From Sphingomonas sp. Leaf20 (GTDB taxonomy: Bacteria; Pseudomonadota; Alphaproteobacteria; Sphingomonadales; Sphingomonadaceae), in NCBI RefSeq assembly GCF_001421535.1, contig NZ_LMKN01000008.1:1081257-1145256 (forward strand): a DNA stretch of 64,000 nucleotides, read 5' to 3'. Each line of letters begins with the position of its first letter. Position 1 is the first letter of the stretch. Below the pieces are notes generated by a model. It made no database searches. It had not been told where the DNA came from and saw nothing but the letters and a program-made list of their open reading frames with translations. A program made the position numbers and the translations under genes. Shown in pieces: positions 1-7,734 of the stretch.

Positions 1-402
1 CCCTTGGGCGAATTTCTGCGAGCGCATAATGACCGCGACGCCGAGGCTGTGCGGACCAAGGATGTCGAGGCGAAACTCGTGGATTACACCGACGACGCCA
101 TCTTCATGCCCTTCGCCGATACGCCCAAACGCGGCATGGCCGAGATCCGCCCCTATCTGACCGCCTATACTGCGGCCGGAACCGGCGCGACCTTCCGCGA
201 TGTCCAGGTATGGACCCTGGCGTTCGAAAATCACGGTGCGTGGGTGATCGAATATCCCAGATTTCGCGTCGATTGGACCGCGGGCGGCCAGTCGGGCATC
301 GTCAAGGGCGGCGGCATCCGGCTGTGGCAGCGCCAGGCAGACGGCTCACTCAAGCTGCATCGGCAAATCGGAACACACGACTATGTCGTCCCGGCCCGTT
401 GA
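1..402 (+). CDS. SnoaL-like (NTF2-fold, DUF4440-type) protein, 5' partial
   Basis: The frame is open from base 1 and ends with TGA at 400-402, so the gene probably starts upstream of the window; the TTG at base 4 is only an accidental start. The 132 visible residues have the pattern of small SnoaL/NTF2-like proteins: an N-terminal helix followed by DYTDDAIFMP, a G-M-x-E-I-R stretch, and alternating strands ending in a positively charged RLWQRQADGSLKLHR strand. Members of this fold are steroid isomerase-like or polyketide cyclase-like proteins of mostly unknown substrate. It converges with the SRPBCC gene. The 184-base gap between them shows nothing recognisable. Confidence 0.6.
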   Translation, partial: PLGEFLRAHNDRDAEAVRTKDVEAKLVDYTDDAIFMPFADTPKRGMAEIRPYLTAYTAAGTGATFRDVQVWTLAFENHGAWVIEYPRFRVDWTAGGQSGIVKGGGIRLWQRQADGSLKLHRQIGTHDYVVPAR

Positions 403-586
403 AACAGCGCCCCGGTCCGTGGGCAGGCTAACTGGCTCGGAACAGGCATTCCGGCATGGACCGACGTCGGTCGACCGACGATCTGGCCCGGCAAAACTGC
501 GCGTCTGCTCTGACCGAAAGCCACCATTCCGTTCAGTCCGAGCCCCGGCGGCGGGGAAGGCGTCGGCGGGGCGGGCGAAGCGGAGG

Positions 587-1042
587 TCACAGCTCGCCTC
601 CCTCGGCCAGCGTGTTGAGCTGATCGGCCATCGCGCCCCAGCCGCCTTCAAAGCCCATCGAGCGGTGCTGTTCCAGGGCATCGTCGGTCCAGTGGCGCGC
701 CGTGGCGGTAAAGCGGGTGCCGTCGCCGTCGGGCACGATCTCGAACACGCCGACCATGAACGGCCCGCTCGGCTTCCAGCCGACGGTGAAGGCGTCGGTA
801 AACACAAAGCGGCGGTTCGGCTCATAGTCGAGGATCACCCCCTCATTGAGCATTTCCTCGCCGTCGGGTCCATGCATCACTACCAGGCTACGACCTCCGG
901 GACGCCACTCAATGTCGCGTGCTTCGGCGCGCCAGGGCCGCGGGCAGAACCACTCCTCGAAACGATCCGTCATGATCCGCCAGACATCCTCCAAGGGAGC
1001 CGCTATGCGGCGCTCGACACTGAGTTCACGGATATCGCCCAT
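587..1042 (-). CDS. SRPBCC family protein (AHSA1/START-like)
   Basis: A protein of 151 residues beginning MGDIRELSVERRIAAPLEDVW, the typical first strand and helix of the Bet v1-like SRPBCC fold, followed by W-R-P-G-G-R and the C-terminal helix GGWGAMADQLNTLAEG seen in AHSA1-type proteins. Such proteins bind hydrophobic ligands in a deep cavity; the ligand here is unknown. The start at 1042 is chosen because AAGGAG lies 7 bases upstream; an adjacent ATG at 1045 overlaps the stop of a short upstream frame. It lies downstream of arsB on the same strand, separated by about 320 bases of apparently decayed sequence. Confidence 0.8.
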   Translation of the reverse strand: MGDIRELSVERRIAAPLEDVWRIMTDRFEEWFCPRPWRAEARDIEWRPGGRSLVVMHGPDGEEMLNEGVILDYEPNRRFVFTDAFTVGWKPSGPFMVGVFEIVPDGDGTRFTATARHWTDDALEQHRSMGFEGGWGAMADQLNTLAEGGEL

Positions 1043-1290
1043 CATTCGTCTCCTTGGCAAAGCAGGGTCATGTCGTGGTTGAAATGCTGCATGCTCTCGC
1101 GCACCGCTGGAGGATCGCCTGCGACGTCGTGATTAGCCAGCGCCTCGGCGACATCGTCCTCCAGCGTGGTCGCGGGGCCGGTAATTACCGCCTATGCCTC
1201 GCGCGCAATAGGGTGCGATTGATGCACCTCCTGTGCGAGCGTGCCGGCCAGGCAGGTGAAGGCGTCGGTGCCGCCGTCGCGGGCACGTGG
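1042..1290 (-). pseudogene. possible decayed reading frame upstream of the SRPBCC gene
   Basis: On the minus strand one frame reads coherently across this gap apart from a single TAG at 1192-1194. The part after the stop reads AVITGPATTLEDDVAEALAN and ends with a TGA overlapping the ATG pair of the SRPBCC gene, as in a coupled operon. No intact start codon or ribosome-binding site was found at the upstream end, which runs towards the 3' end of arsB. I do not recognise the family. It may equally be non-coding sequence that happens to be open. A short tandem repeat of gtcggg lies at about 1290-1310. Confidence 0.22.
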
Positions 1291-1366
1291 TCGGGGTCGG
1301 GGTCGGGGAGCGTGCGTAGGGGCATCAGGGGGTATGTCCCTGTTTGGTTGGTTCGATTCCGCGGCA

Positions 1367-2653
1367 TCAGGTGGCACCGAGCCGCAGCGCGAGCGCGGCG
1401 AGCGTCACCAGCAGGACCGGGATGGTCAGGGTCGCGCCGACCCTGAAATAATAGCCCCAGCCGATACGGATGCCCTTCTGCCCGAGGACGTGCAGCCACA
1501 GCAGCGTCGCCAGCGAGCCGATCGGCGTTATCTTGGGGCCGAGATCGCAGCCGATCACGTTGGCGTAGATCATCGCGTCCTTGACCGCGCCCGTGGCGTG
1601 GGTCGCGTCGATCGACAGAGCGCCGACGAGCACCGTCGGCATGTTGTTCATGACCGACGACAGCAACGCAGCGATGATGCCGGTGCCGAACGCTGCGCCC
1701 CACACGCCGCCCTGCGCGGCGCGATCGAGGAGACCGGCGAGGTGATCGGTCAGGCCGGCGTTCCGCAGTCCGTAGACGACCAGATACATTCCGAGCGAGA
1801 AGATCACGACCTGCCACGGCGCTCCGCGCAGGACCTTGCGGGTCTCGATGACGTGGCCGCGTGCGGCGACGACAAGCAGCAGGACCGCGCCGGCCGCGGC
1901 GACCGCGCTGACCGGCACGCCGATCGGTTCGAGCAGGAAGAAGCCCGCCAGGAGCGCGGCAAGCACGATCCAGCCGGTTCGGAACGTGGCCGAGTCGCGG
2001 ATCGCGTCTGCCGGTGCGCGGAGCTGGGCCACGTCGTAGCTGGTCGGCACGTCGCGGCGGAAGAACAGCAGCAGCACGACCAGCGTCGCGGCGATCGAGG
2101 CGAGGTCGACCGGCACCATCACCGCTGCATAGTCGGCGAACCCCATGCGGAAGAAGTCGGCCGACACGATGTTGACCAGGTTGGAGACGATCAGCGGCAG
2201 GCTGGCCGTGTCGGCCACGAAGCCCGCCGCCATGACAAACGCCAGCGTCGCCCTGTCGCGGTAGCCGAGCGCTCGCAGCATCGCGATGACGATCGGCGTC
2301 AGGATCAGCGCCGCGCCATCGTTCGCGAATAGCGCCGACACGGCCGCACCGAGCAGGACGATCAGGACGAACAGCCGTCGGCCGTGCCCGCCGCCCCAGC
2401 GGGCGACGTGGAGCGCGGCCCAATCGAAGAACCCGGCTTCGTCGAGCAGCAGGCTGACGATGATGATCGCGACGAACGTCGCGGTCGCGTTCCAGACGAT
2501 GCCCCACACCACCGGGACGTCGGAGAGCGAGACCACTCCGACGAGCAGCGCTACGGCTGCGCCGCCGAGCGCACTCCACCCGATGCCGAGGCCTCGGGGC
2601 TGCCAAATGACGAGCGCGATCGTAACGGCAAAGATGGCGAGGGCGAGGAGCAT
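1367..2653 (-). CDS. arsB: arsenite efflux permease ArsB
   Basis: A 428-residue, very hydrophobic protein of the ArsB/NhaD ion-transporter superfamily with about 11-12 membrane segments. Typical blocks are visible: [14 protein letters not shown] near residue 110, [18 protein letters not shown] near 150, and [11 protein letters not shown] and [20 protein letters not shown] in the C-terminal half. It exports arsenite (and antimonite) across the inner membrane using the proton motive force. The ATG overlaps the arsC stop as TGATG, so translation is probably coupled. No ArsA ATPase gene is present, so it acts as a secondary carrier here. Third gene of arsR-arsC-arsB. Confidence 0.93.
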   Translation of the reverse strand: MLLALAIFAVTIALVIWQPRGLGIGWSALGGAAVALLVGVVSLSDVPVVWGIVWNATATFVAIIIVSLLLDEAGFFDWAALHVARWGGGHGRRLFVLIVLLGAAVSALFANDGAALILTPIVIAMLRALGYRDRATLAFVMAAGFVADTASLPLIVSNLVNIVSADFFRMGFADYAAVMVPVDLASIAATLVVLLLFFRRDVPTSYDVAQLRAPADAIRDSATFRTGWIVLAALLAGFFLLEPIGVPVSAVAAAGAVLLLVVAARGHVIETRKVLRGAPWQVVIFSLGMYLVVYGLRNAGLTDHLAGLLDRAAQGGVWGAAFGTGIIAALLSSVMNNMPTVLVGALSIDATHATGAVKDAMIYANVIGCDLGPKITPIGSLATLLWLHVLGQKGIRIGWGYYFRVGATLTIPVLLVTLAALALRLGAT

Positions 2654-3081
2654 CAGCCGAGGCGCTGCCCGGCCGCGTCCACCACCTGTTCGCCGTCCTC
2701 CTTGGCGAACGCCCCCCGCTGCGGCTCGCGGAGCAGATCAAGGACGGCTTCGGACGGGCGGCAGAGCTTCACGCCGAGGGGCGAGACGACCAGCGGGCGG
2801 TTGATCAGGACCGGGTGCGCGATCATCGCGTTGAGCAGCACGTCGTCGCTCAGCGAGGCGTCGCCAAGACCGAGTTCGGCATAGGGCGTGCCCTTCTCGC
2901 GCAGCAGGTCCCGCGGCGTGATGCCGGCGCGGTCGATCAGTTCGACCAGCAGCGCGCGCGAGGGCGGGGTCTTCAGATACTCCACGACGTGCGGTTCGAT
3001 ACCGGCGTTGCGGATCATCGCCAGCGTGTTGCGCGACGTGCCGCAGGCGGGGTTGTGATAGATCACGACGTCGACGGCCAT
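2653..3081 (-). CDS. arsC: arsenate reductase ArsC (glutaredoxin-dependent)
   Basis: A 142-residue cytoplasmic protein of the thioredoxin-fold ArsC family. The catalytic motif [13 protein letters not shown] (residues 8-20, nucleophile Cys13) is intact, and [18 protein letters not shown] carries the conserved arginines that bind the oxyanion. It reduces arsenate to arsenite with glutathione and glutaredoxin; ArsB then exports the product. The open frame continues upstream, but the ATG at 3081 matches the family start. It lies 11 bases after arsR and overlaps arsB by one base. Confidence 0.95.
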   Translation of the reverse strand: MAVDVVIYHNPACGTSRNTLAMIRNAGIEPHVVEYLKTPPSRALLVELIDRAGITPRDLLREKGTPYAELGLGDASLSDDVLLNAMIAHPVLINRPLVVSPLGVKLCRPSEAVLDLLREPQRGAFAKEDGEQVVDAAGQRLG

Positions 3082-3092
3082 GGCGCGTCCTT

Positions 3093-3425
3093 TCAGCAGC
3101 AGGGGGTCAGTTCGGCGATGAGCGGCGCACACAGCTCGGCCGAGCTGGCACAGCAGTCCTTGATCAGGAACAGCGTCAGCGTGCGCAGCCCGTCCAGATC
3201 GGCGCGATAGATGATGGACCGGCTGTGCCGCTCGGAGCGCACGATGCCGGCGCGGGCGAGGATGCCGAGATGCGCGGACATGGTGTTCTGCGGCACGCCG
3301 AGCTGTCGGGCGATTTCGCCTGCCGCCATCCCGTCCGGCTCGTGTCGTACAAGCAGGCGGAACGCATCGAGGCGCGTATCCTGCGCGAGCGCCCCGAGCG
3401 CGGTAATTGCCAAGCCGATATCCAT
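3093..3425 (-). CDS. arsR: ArsR/SmtB family metalloregulator
   Basis: A 110-residue winged-helix repressor: helix-turn-helix AGEIARQLGVPQNTMSAHLGILARAGIV (residues about 35-62), then the wing SRSIIYRADL. The usual CVC motif of E. coli ArsR in the recognition helix is absent. Instead cysteines sit at the C-terminus: Cys91, Cys92, Cys99 and a final Cys109-Cys110. A C-terminal As(III) site with two adjacent cysteines plus a third a few residues later is known from Acidithiobacillus ferrooxidans ArsR. By inference it represses its own operon and is released by arsenite. The promoter-like sequence suggests a leaderless message starting at or near this ATG. Confidence 0.92.
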   Translation of the reverse strand: MDIGLAITALGALAQDTRLDAFRLLVRHEPDGMAAGEIARQLGVPQNTMSAHLGILARAGIVRSERHSRSIIYRADLDGLRTLTLFLIKDCCASSAELCAPLIAELTPCC

Positions 3426-3431
3426 GTATCC

Positions 3432-3460
3432 AGCATAGCCGATATATCCGGCAGGGCCAG
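3432..3460 (-). promoter_or_regulatory. putative arsRCB promoter with operator in the spacer
   Basis: On the minus strand CTGGCC (3455-3460) and TATGCT (3432-3437) are 17 bases apart. The spacer contains GCCGGATATATCGGC (3438-3452), with GCCG/CGGC arms around an ATATAT core, a plausible ArsR operator position. The expected transcription start about 7 bases after the -10 box falls on the arsR ATG, which has no Shine-Dalgarno sequence. Spacing and symmetry are seen; function is inferred. Confidence 0.45.
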
Positions 3461-3678
3461 CGCGTGTGTATGGAGCTAGCCTCGCATTGTACCCGCGCGA
3501 CCGCGGGCCAGCCGGTTACCTCTCCCGTCACGGCATTCGCGAGCCGCAAGCCGGGCGGCAAAATCGGTCAAATCGCGGAGATGAACCGGCGTCCGACGTG
3601 GTAAGGCGAGGGAGGAGGCGTCAGCGTCCGTCAGTCGGTCGCAGCATTATTGAATGCGACGCTCGACCGGTAACCGAC

Positions 3679-3703
3679 GGAGGCGCGTGCGTGGCGCGCC
3701 TCC
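3679..3703 (-). terminator. hairpin just after the GH9 gene
   Basis: A 9-bp GC-rich stem, ggaggcgcg (3679-3687) against cgcgcctcc (3695-3703), begins 11 bases past the stop of the GH9 gene. It is not followed by a clear T-run on the minus strand, so it could be a terminator or an RNA-stabilising hairpin. The rest of the gap between this gene and arsR (3426-3714) holds only the ars promoter. Confidence 0.4.
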
Positions 3704-3714
3704 GGTATCGAGCG

Positions 3715-6228
3715 TCAAAGCCGCGCGGCGGCGCTCGCGAGGGTGATATACATCGCGCCTTCCGGGACGACATATTCGTTCTCGCCCCAGAAGAACGGCC
3801 AGTCGTCGCGGTTCTCCGGATAGTCGGGCTTCAGCAGCAGGACGCCCGGCACCACACCGCCGGGAATGAACGAGAAGTCCGCGCGGTTGCTGCCATAGGC
3901 CACTTCCTTCGACATCGCGCCGACGCCAGAGACGAACGAGCGGTCCGACGCCGGATGATGCCCGTGGAGGAAGTCGAGCGCGCGCAGCACCGGCGCGGTG
4001 TCGACCACCGCTGGAAAGGCGCGGTGAAGCGCGTCGGCGGTCAGGCCGAAATTGAGCACCGCGCCGCTCCCGGCCCAGCCCCCGGCGGTGATCGGCACGC
4101 CGAACGGATTGGCGGTCTCGATCACCTTCGCGCGGGCTGCCCAGTCGCGCGCCGCGGTTTCGACCTGCCGGCGATAGCCATCCGGCATGTGGCGAAGCGC
4201 CTTCACCATCGTCGTCGCAGTTGCATCGAAGCGACGCAGCATCGCCGGGGCAAGCGCCTCGACCCGTTCGGCGTAGCGCGTGTCGCCGGTCGCGACGAGC
4301 AACTCCACCGCGGCGGTGAACTCTTCGGCGTCGAGCGGGCCACCCGTCGTGTTGCCGTGGCGGAACAGGTCGGGTGCATGGCTGTGTTCGTCGGCCCACA
4401 CCTGTTGCGCACGGTCGAGACAGCGTTTGGCGAACGCCGGATCGCGCGTCATCCACACGCGATAGGTCGCGGCCAGCGCCGCCGCCGATCCATAATCGAG
4501 CGCGGAGGCCTTGGTCGTGAAGGCCCAGCGGTCGTCGGGCGTACCGCTGCGCCCGCCGCGCGAATCATAGGCGCGCTGATAGGGTTTGAGCGTCGGATCA
4601 TAGATGAGCCCGTCGGTCTTGGTCGCCGCATCGCCCAGATGCGTGTACTGGCCAACGTCGGGCTCGACGATACCGTGGATCGCATGGCCGACCGCGTCAT
4701 ACTGTGCCAGCAATTGCAGGCTGCCGTGGCGAATCTGTTGCAGGATGTCGGGCACACCGTCGGGCACGTGCATCTCCACGCGCCGCGTCGTCCAGTCGAC
4801 CGCCACCGTGTCGCGGTCGATCCCGAAGGTCTCGACCGCGTCGGCGAGCTGACGCACGACCTGATATTGGGTCTGCGTCCGGATGTCGAAATCGCCGGCA
4901 TCGAGCCACCCGCCGACCGCAAGGCCGGGGATATGCTCGCCGGGCTTGAAACGCGTGTCGGTCGTCGGCCCTTGCCGATACAGGTCGATATGCTCGTGTT
5001 TGACCGGGGCCTGTCGCGCATCGTCGCGGTGCGGATCGCCGTGCCAGACGCGATAGGCTTCGTTGACGGCGACATGATCCATCGCGATCGGCAGATAGAC
5101 GTCGTTGGGGAGGTGCCACAGTCCCGTCAGCGCGTCGGCTCCGATCGGAAAGGGCGCGCTGCGCGTCGTCCCATAGTCGATCGCATAGGTGCCCGGCGTC
5201 TTCACCGTGCTGAAGTCGAACCGGACGTAGCGATAGCGCAGATAGTTGCCCCATTCGCGCGTCGACCCCGCCGCCACCGGCGCGAAGACGCCGTCGGGGT
5301 TCAGCCGCAGCAGGCGAGGGCGGAGCGCGCGGCGATCGTCGCGGTCGAGCTCGATCGTCGCGACCTTGGGCAGATCGGTGCGATAGCCGGCCTGCGAATG
5401 GCCGATGACCGGCGGGCGCAGCCAGTCGGGAACGCTGTTGGCGTCGAGCGTCCATTCGATCACCTTGCCTGTCCGACCGCCGGGCAGCAGCTGACGCGCG
5501 ACATACCAGCCATTCTGCGCCTGGTTGCGCCCGTCGTACAACGATACCGCCCCCTCGCGCGTGGTGATGCCGACGCGCCGCGCGGGGTCTTCGGGCGCGA
5601 GGATCAGCTGCCGCGCGCTCGCAAAGGCTTGCGGTTCGGCGCCCGGACCATCGCTGCGCCCGCTCGCCAGATTGCGCTCGGGTGCCAGCGTCATCGCGTC
5701 GGCGGGATAGCGCGGGAAAAGCGCGGGCTTGCCGTCGGCGGCATAGCTTTTGTGGAAATAGGCAGAAGGCACGAATTCGAGGTTCAGCCCCGCCTTGCCG
5801 ACCTGTGCCGTTGGCAGGAGCTGGTCGAGCAGCACCGACAGGACGACCATGGCACCGCGCCGTTCGGCGCGGACGGTATAGCTGAAGTCGGGATAGCGCA
5901 TCGCGACCTCGATCACACCCGCCGCCTTGTCGACCCGCCGGCGGACGAAGGTGGCGGCCGGATCCCACTGACCCGGCGTCGCGGACAGGCGCACATCGCC
6001 GTTGGTGGCGGTGCGCACGCCTTGCTGGATGAGTTCGACGCCGCTGATCTTGGCGTCGGCGAACAACCCTTCGTTGACGTTGGAAAAGACGAGCCAGTTG
6101 ACGCCCGGCGCCTCGAAATAATCGGAGCGGTCGAGCCGGAGTGGCGCACGATCGGACGCCTGCGTCACCCCCGTGCTGCTCGTTGCGAGAAGCGCGGCAA
6201 TCAACCACGCGCGATACTGCGTGCCCAT
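3715..6228 (-). CDS. secreted glycoside hydrolase family 9 (endoglucanase-like)
   Basis: A protein of 837 residues with an N-terminal export signal (hydrophobic AWLIAALLATSSTGV, then A-S). The middle carries an Ig-like cellulase N-terminal domain (about residues 275-370) containing GHSQAGYRTDLPKVATIELD, followed by the (alpha/alpha)6 GH9 catalytic domain. The GH9 signature GGWLDAGDFD is at about residues 439-448 with the catalytic aspartates, and the C-terminal acid region reads WGENEYVVPEG. GH9 enzymes cut beta-1,4-glucans and related glucans; the real substrate is unknown. The ATG at 6228 is preferred because GGAGG lies 7 bases upstream. The first 250 residues are additional and unrecognised. 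A LacI-type site overlaps its promoter. Confidence 0.88.
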   Translation of the reverse strand: MGTQYRAWLIAALLATSSTGVTQASDRAPLRLDRSDYFEAPGVNWLVFSNVNEGLFADAKISGVELIQQGVRTATNGDVRLSATPGQWDPAATFVRRRVDKAAGVIEVAMRYPDFSYTVRAERRGAMVVLSVLLDQLLPTAQVGKAGLNLEFVPSAYFHKSYAADGKPALFPRYPADAMTLAPERNLASGRSDGPGAEPQAFASARQLILAPEDPARRVGITTREGAVSLYDGRNQAQNGWYVARQLLPGGRTGKVIEWTLDANSVPDWLRPPVIGHSQAGYRTDLPKVATIELDRDDRRALRPRLLRLNPDGVFAPVAAGSTREWGNYLRYRYVRFDFSTVKTPGTYAIDYGTTRSAPFPIGADALTGLWHLPNDVYLPIAMDHVAVNEAYRVWHGDPHRDDARQAPVKHEHIDLYRQGPTTDTRFKPGEHIPGLAVGGWLDAGDFDIRTQTQYQVVRQLADAVETFGIDRDTVAVDWTTRRVEMHVPDGVPDILQQIRHGSLQLLAQYDAVGHAIHGIVEPDVGQYTHLGDAATKTDGLIYDPTLKPYQRAYDSRGGRSGTPDDRWAFTTKASALDYGSAAALAATYRVWMTRDPAFAKRCLDRAQQVWADEHSHAPDLFRHGNTTGGPLDAEEFTAAVELLVATGDTRYAERVEALAPAMLRRFDATATTMVKALRHMPDGYRRQVETAARDWAARAKVIETANPFGVPITAGGWAGSGAVLNFGLTADALHRAFPAVVDTAPVLRALDFLHGHHPASDRSFVSGVGAMSKEVAYGSNRADFSFIPGGVVPGVLLLKPDYPENRDDWPFFWGENEYVVPEGAMYITLASAAARL

Positions 6229-6251
6229 CAGCAATCCTCCCCTATCCTATC

Positions 6252-6288
6252 GTTAGCGCTACCATATCTCCACATTGTCCGTTTTCAA
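6252..6288 (-). promoter_or_regulatory. GH9 gene promoter overlapping a LacI-type palindrome
   Basis: On the minus strand TTGAAA (6283-6288) and TATGGT (6261-6266) are 16 bases apart. The -10 box runs directly into GGTAGCGCTAAC (6252-6263), whose core TAGCGCTA is a perfect palindrome. Sites of this shape are bound by LacI-family sugar regulators, including ones in Caulobacter and other Alphaproteobacteria. A repressor here would block transcription until a sugar signal is present. No lacI-family gene lies in the window. Confidence 0.6.
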
Positions 6289-6453
6289 GCGGTTGAAGCG
6301 TTGCTCTGTATCAAATGGGAGAGGGCTGAGCGTGGAACGCGACTGGTAGCTCACAGCGGGTCCGCCGAACTCATGTAGCGCAGGGAAACGGGGAGAGTCA
6401 GGGATGGCCCAAACCAAAACGGCCCCGCATCGCTGCAAGGCCGTTGGAAACTC

Positions 6454-6529
<76 letters not shown>

Positions 6530-6624
6530 ATTCCGGGGCGGTTTTGGTGGCGCCTTGGTGTGGCGCCCCGCTGCTGGAGGCGCGCTGTTAGCAGACTCAT
6601 CGGGGGCCGCAACCCCTTTTCGTC

Positions 6625-7734
6625 CTACCAGCGAACAGTTTTTCGATTTTCGCGATCAATCGACATCAAAATCCCGAGGCACAACAGCACCGTCATCTGC
6701 GACGACCCGCCATAGCTCACCAGCGGCAGCGGGATGCCCACCACGGGGGCGAGGCCCATCACCATCATCAGGTTGATCGCGACATAGAAGAAGATCGTCG
6801 TGGCGAGCCCTGCGGCGGCGAGCCGCGCGAACCGCGACTGCGCGCGCTGCCCGACCTCGATCCCCCAGCGGATCACGAGCAGGAAGGCGAGGATCAGCAG
6901 GCAGCCGCCGACCAGCCCCCATTCCTCGGCCATCGTCGCGAAGACGAAATCGGTATGCCCCTCGGGGAGGTAGTCGAGATGGCTCTGCGTGCCGTTGAGG
7001 AATCCCTTGCCCCACAGCCCGCCCGATCCGATCGCGATCTTCGACTGGCTGATGTGGTAGCCGGTGCCCAGCGGATCGCTCTCGGGATCGAGGAAGATCA
7101 GGATGCGGTTGCGCTGGTAGTCGTGCAGCGCGAAGTTGATCGCGAGCGGGATCGCGACCGACGCGGCGACCGCGCCGCCGACGAACAGCCTGATCGGGAT
7201 GCCCGCAAGGAACATCACCGTCGCGCCGCCCGCGCAGATCATCAGCGCGGTGCCGAGGTCGGGCTGTTTCATCACGATCGCCGCGGGAATGCCGATCAGC
7301 ACCGCGGCGGGCCAGATCCCTGCGAACCGCCGCGTCTCGTTGGGCGGCAGCATGTCGTAGAAGCGCGCGCACGCGAGCACGATCGCGGGTTTCATCAATT
7401 CGGACGGCTGCAGCCGGATGAAGCCGAGGTCGAGCCAGCGCTGGCTCCCGCCCCGGACCGCACCGAGCAGTTCGACGAGGACCAGTGCGAGCACGAGCGC
7501 GCCATAGGTCGGCCAAGTCGCCGCCTTCCAGACGCGTTCGGGGATGCGGGAGAGCATGACCGACCCTGCGAGCAGGACGAAGAAGCGGACGCCCTGCGGC
7601 AGCGTCCAGGGCCGCAGCGAGCCGCCGGCGGCCGAATAGAGCACGACCAGCCCGAAGGTGCCGATCGCGGCGACGAGCAGCAGCGTGCGCCACGGCAGCG
7701 CGGCAAGCTGTTCTGGGACGATACGCGAGGTCAT
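6625..7734 (-). CDS. rodA: rod shape-determining protein RodA (SEDS glycosyltransferase)
   Basis: A 369-residue inner-membrane protein with about 10 membrane segments, of the SEDS family. Conserved stretches include RGSQRWLDLGFIRLQPSELMKPA (around residues 95-118), DLGTALMICAGG, and the C-terminal VVGIPLPLVSYGGSSQM. RodA polymerises peptidoglycan strands from lipid II during side-wall elongation together with PBP2. The ATG overlaps the mrdA stop by ATGA, so the two partner proteins are translationally coupled. Last gene of mreB-mreC-mreD-mrdA-rodA. Confidence 0.97.
   Translation of the reverse strand: MTSRIVPEQLAALPWRTLLLVAAIGTFGLVVLYSAAGGSLRPWTLPQGVRFFVLLAGSVMLSRIPERVWKAATWPTYGALVLALVLVELLGAVRGGSQRWLDLGFIRLQPSELMKPAIVLACARFYDMLPPNETRRFAGIWPAAVLIGIPAAIVMKQPDLGTALMICAGGATVMFLAGIPIRLFVGGAVAASVAIPLAINFALHDYQRNRILIFLDPESDPLGTGYHISQSKIAIGSGGLWGKGFLNGTQSHLDYLPEGHTDFVFATMAEEWGLVGGCLLILAFLLVIRWGIEVGQRAQSRFARLAAAGLATTIFFYVAINLMMVMGLAPVVGIPLPLVSYGGSSQMTVLLCLGILMSIDRENRKTVRW

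Noticed and set aside
1290..1312. Short tandem gtcggg repeat
   Set aside because: Only about three units in high-GC DNA; no sign of function.
3466..6378. Open plus-strand frame of 970 codons opposite the GH9 gene
   Set aside because: Arg/His-rich translation without any domain; the GH9 gene on the other strand has motifs, a signal peptide and a promoter. High GC makes such antisense frames common.
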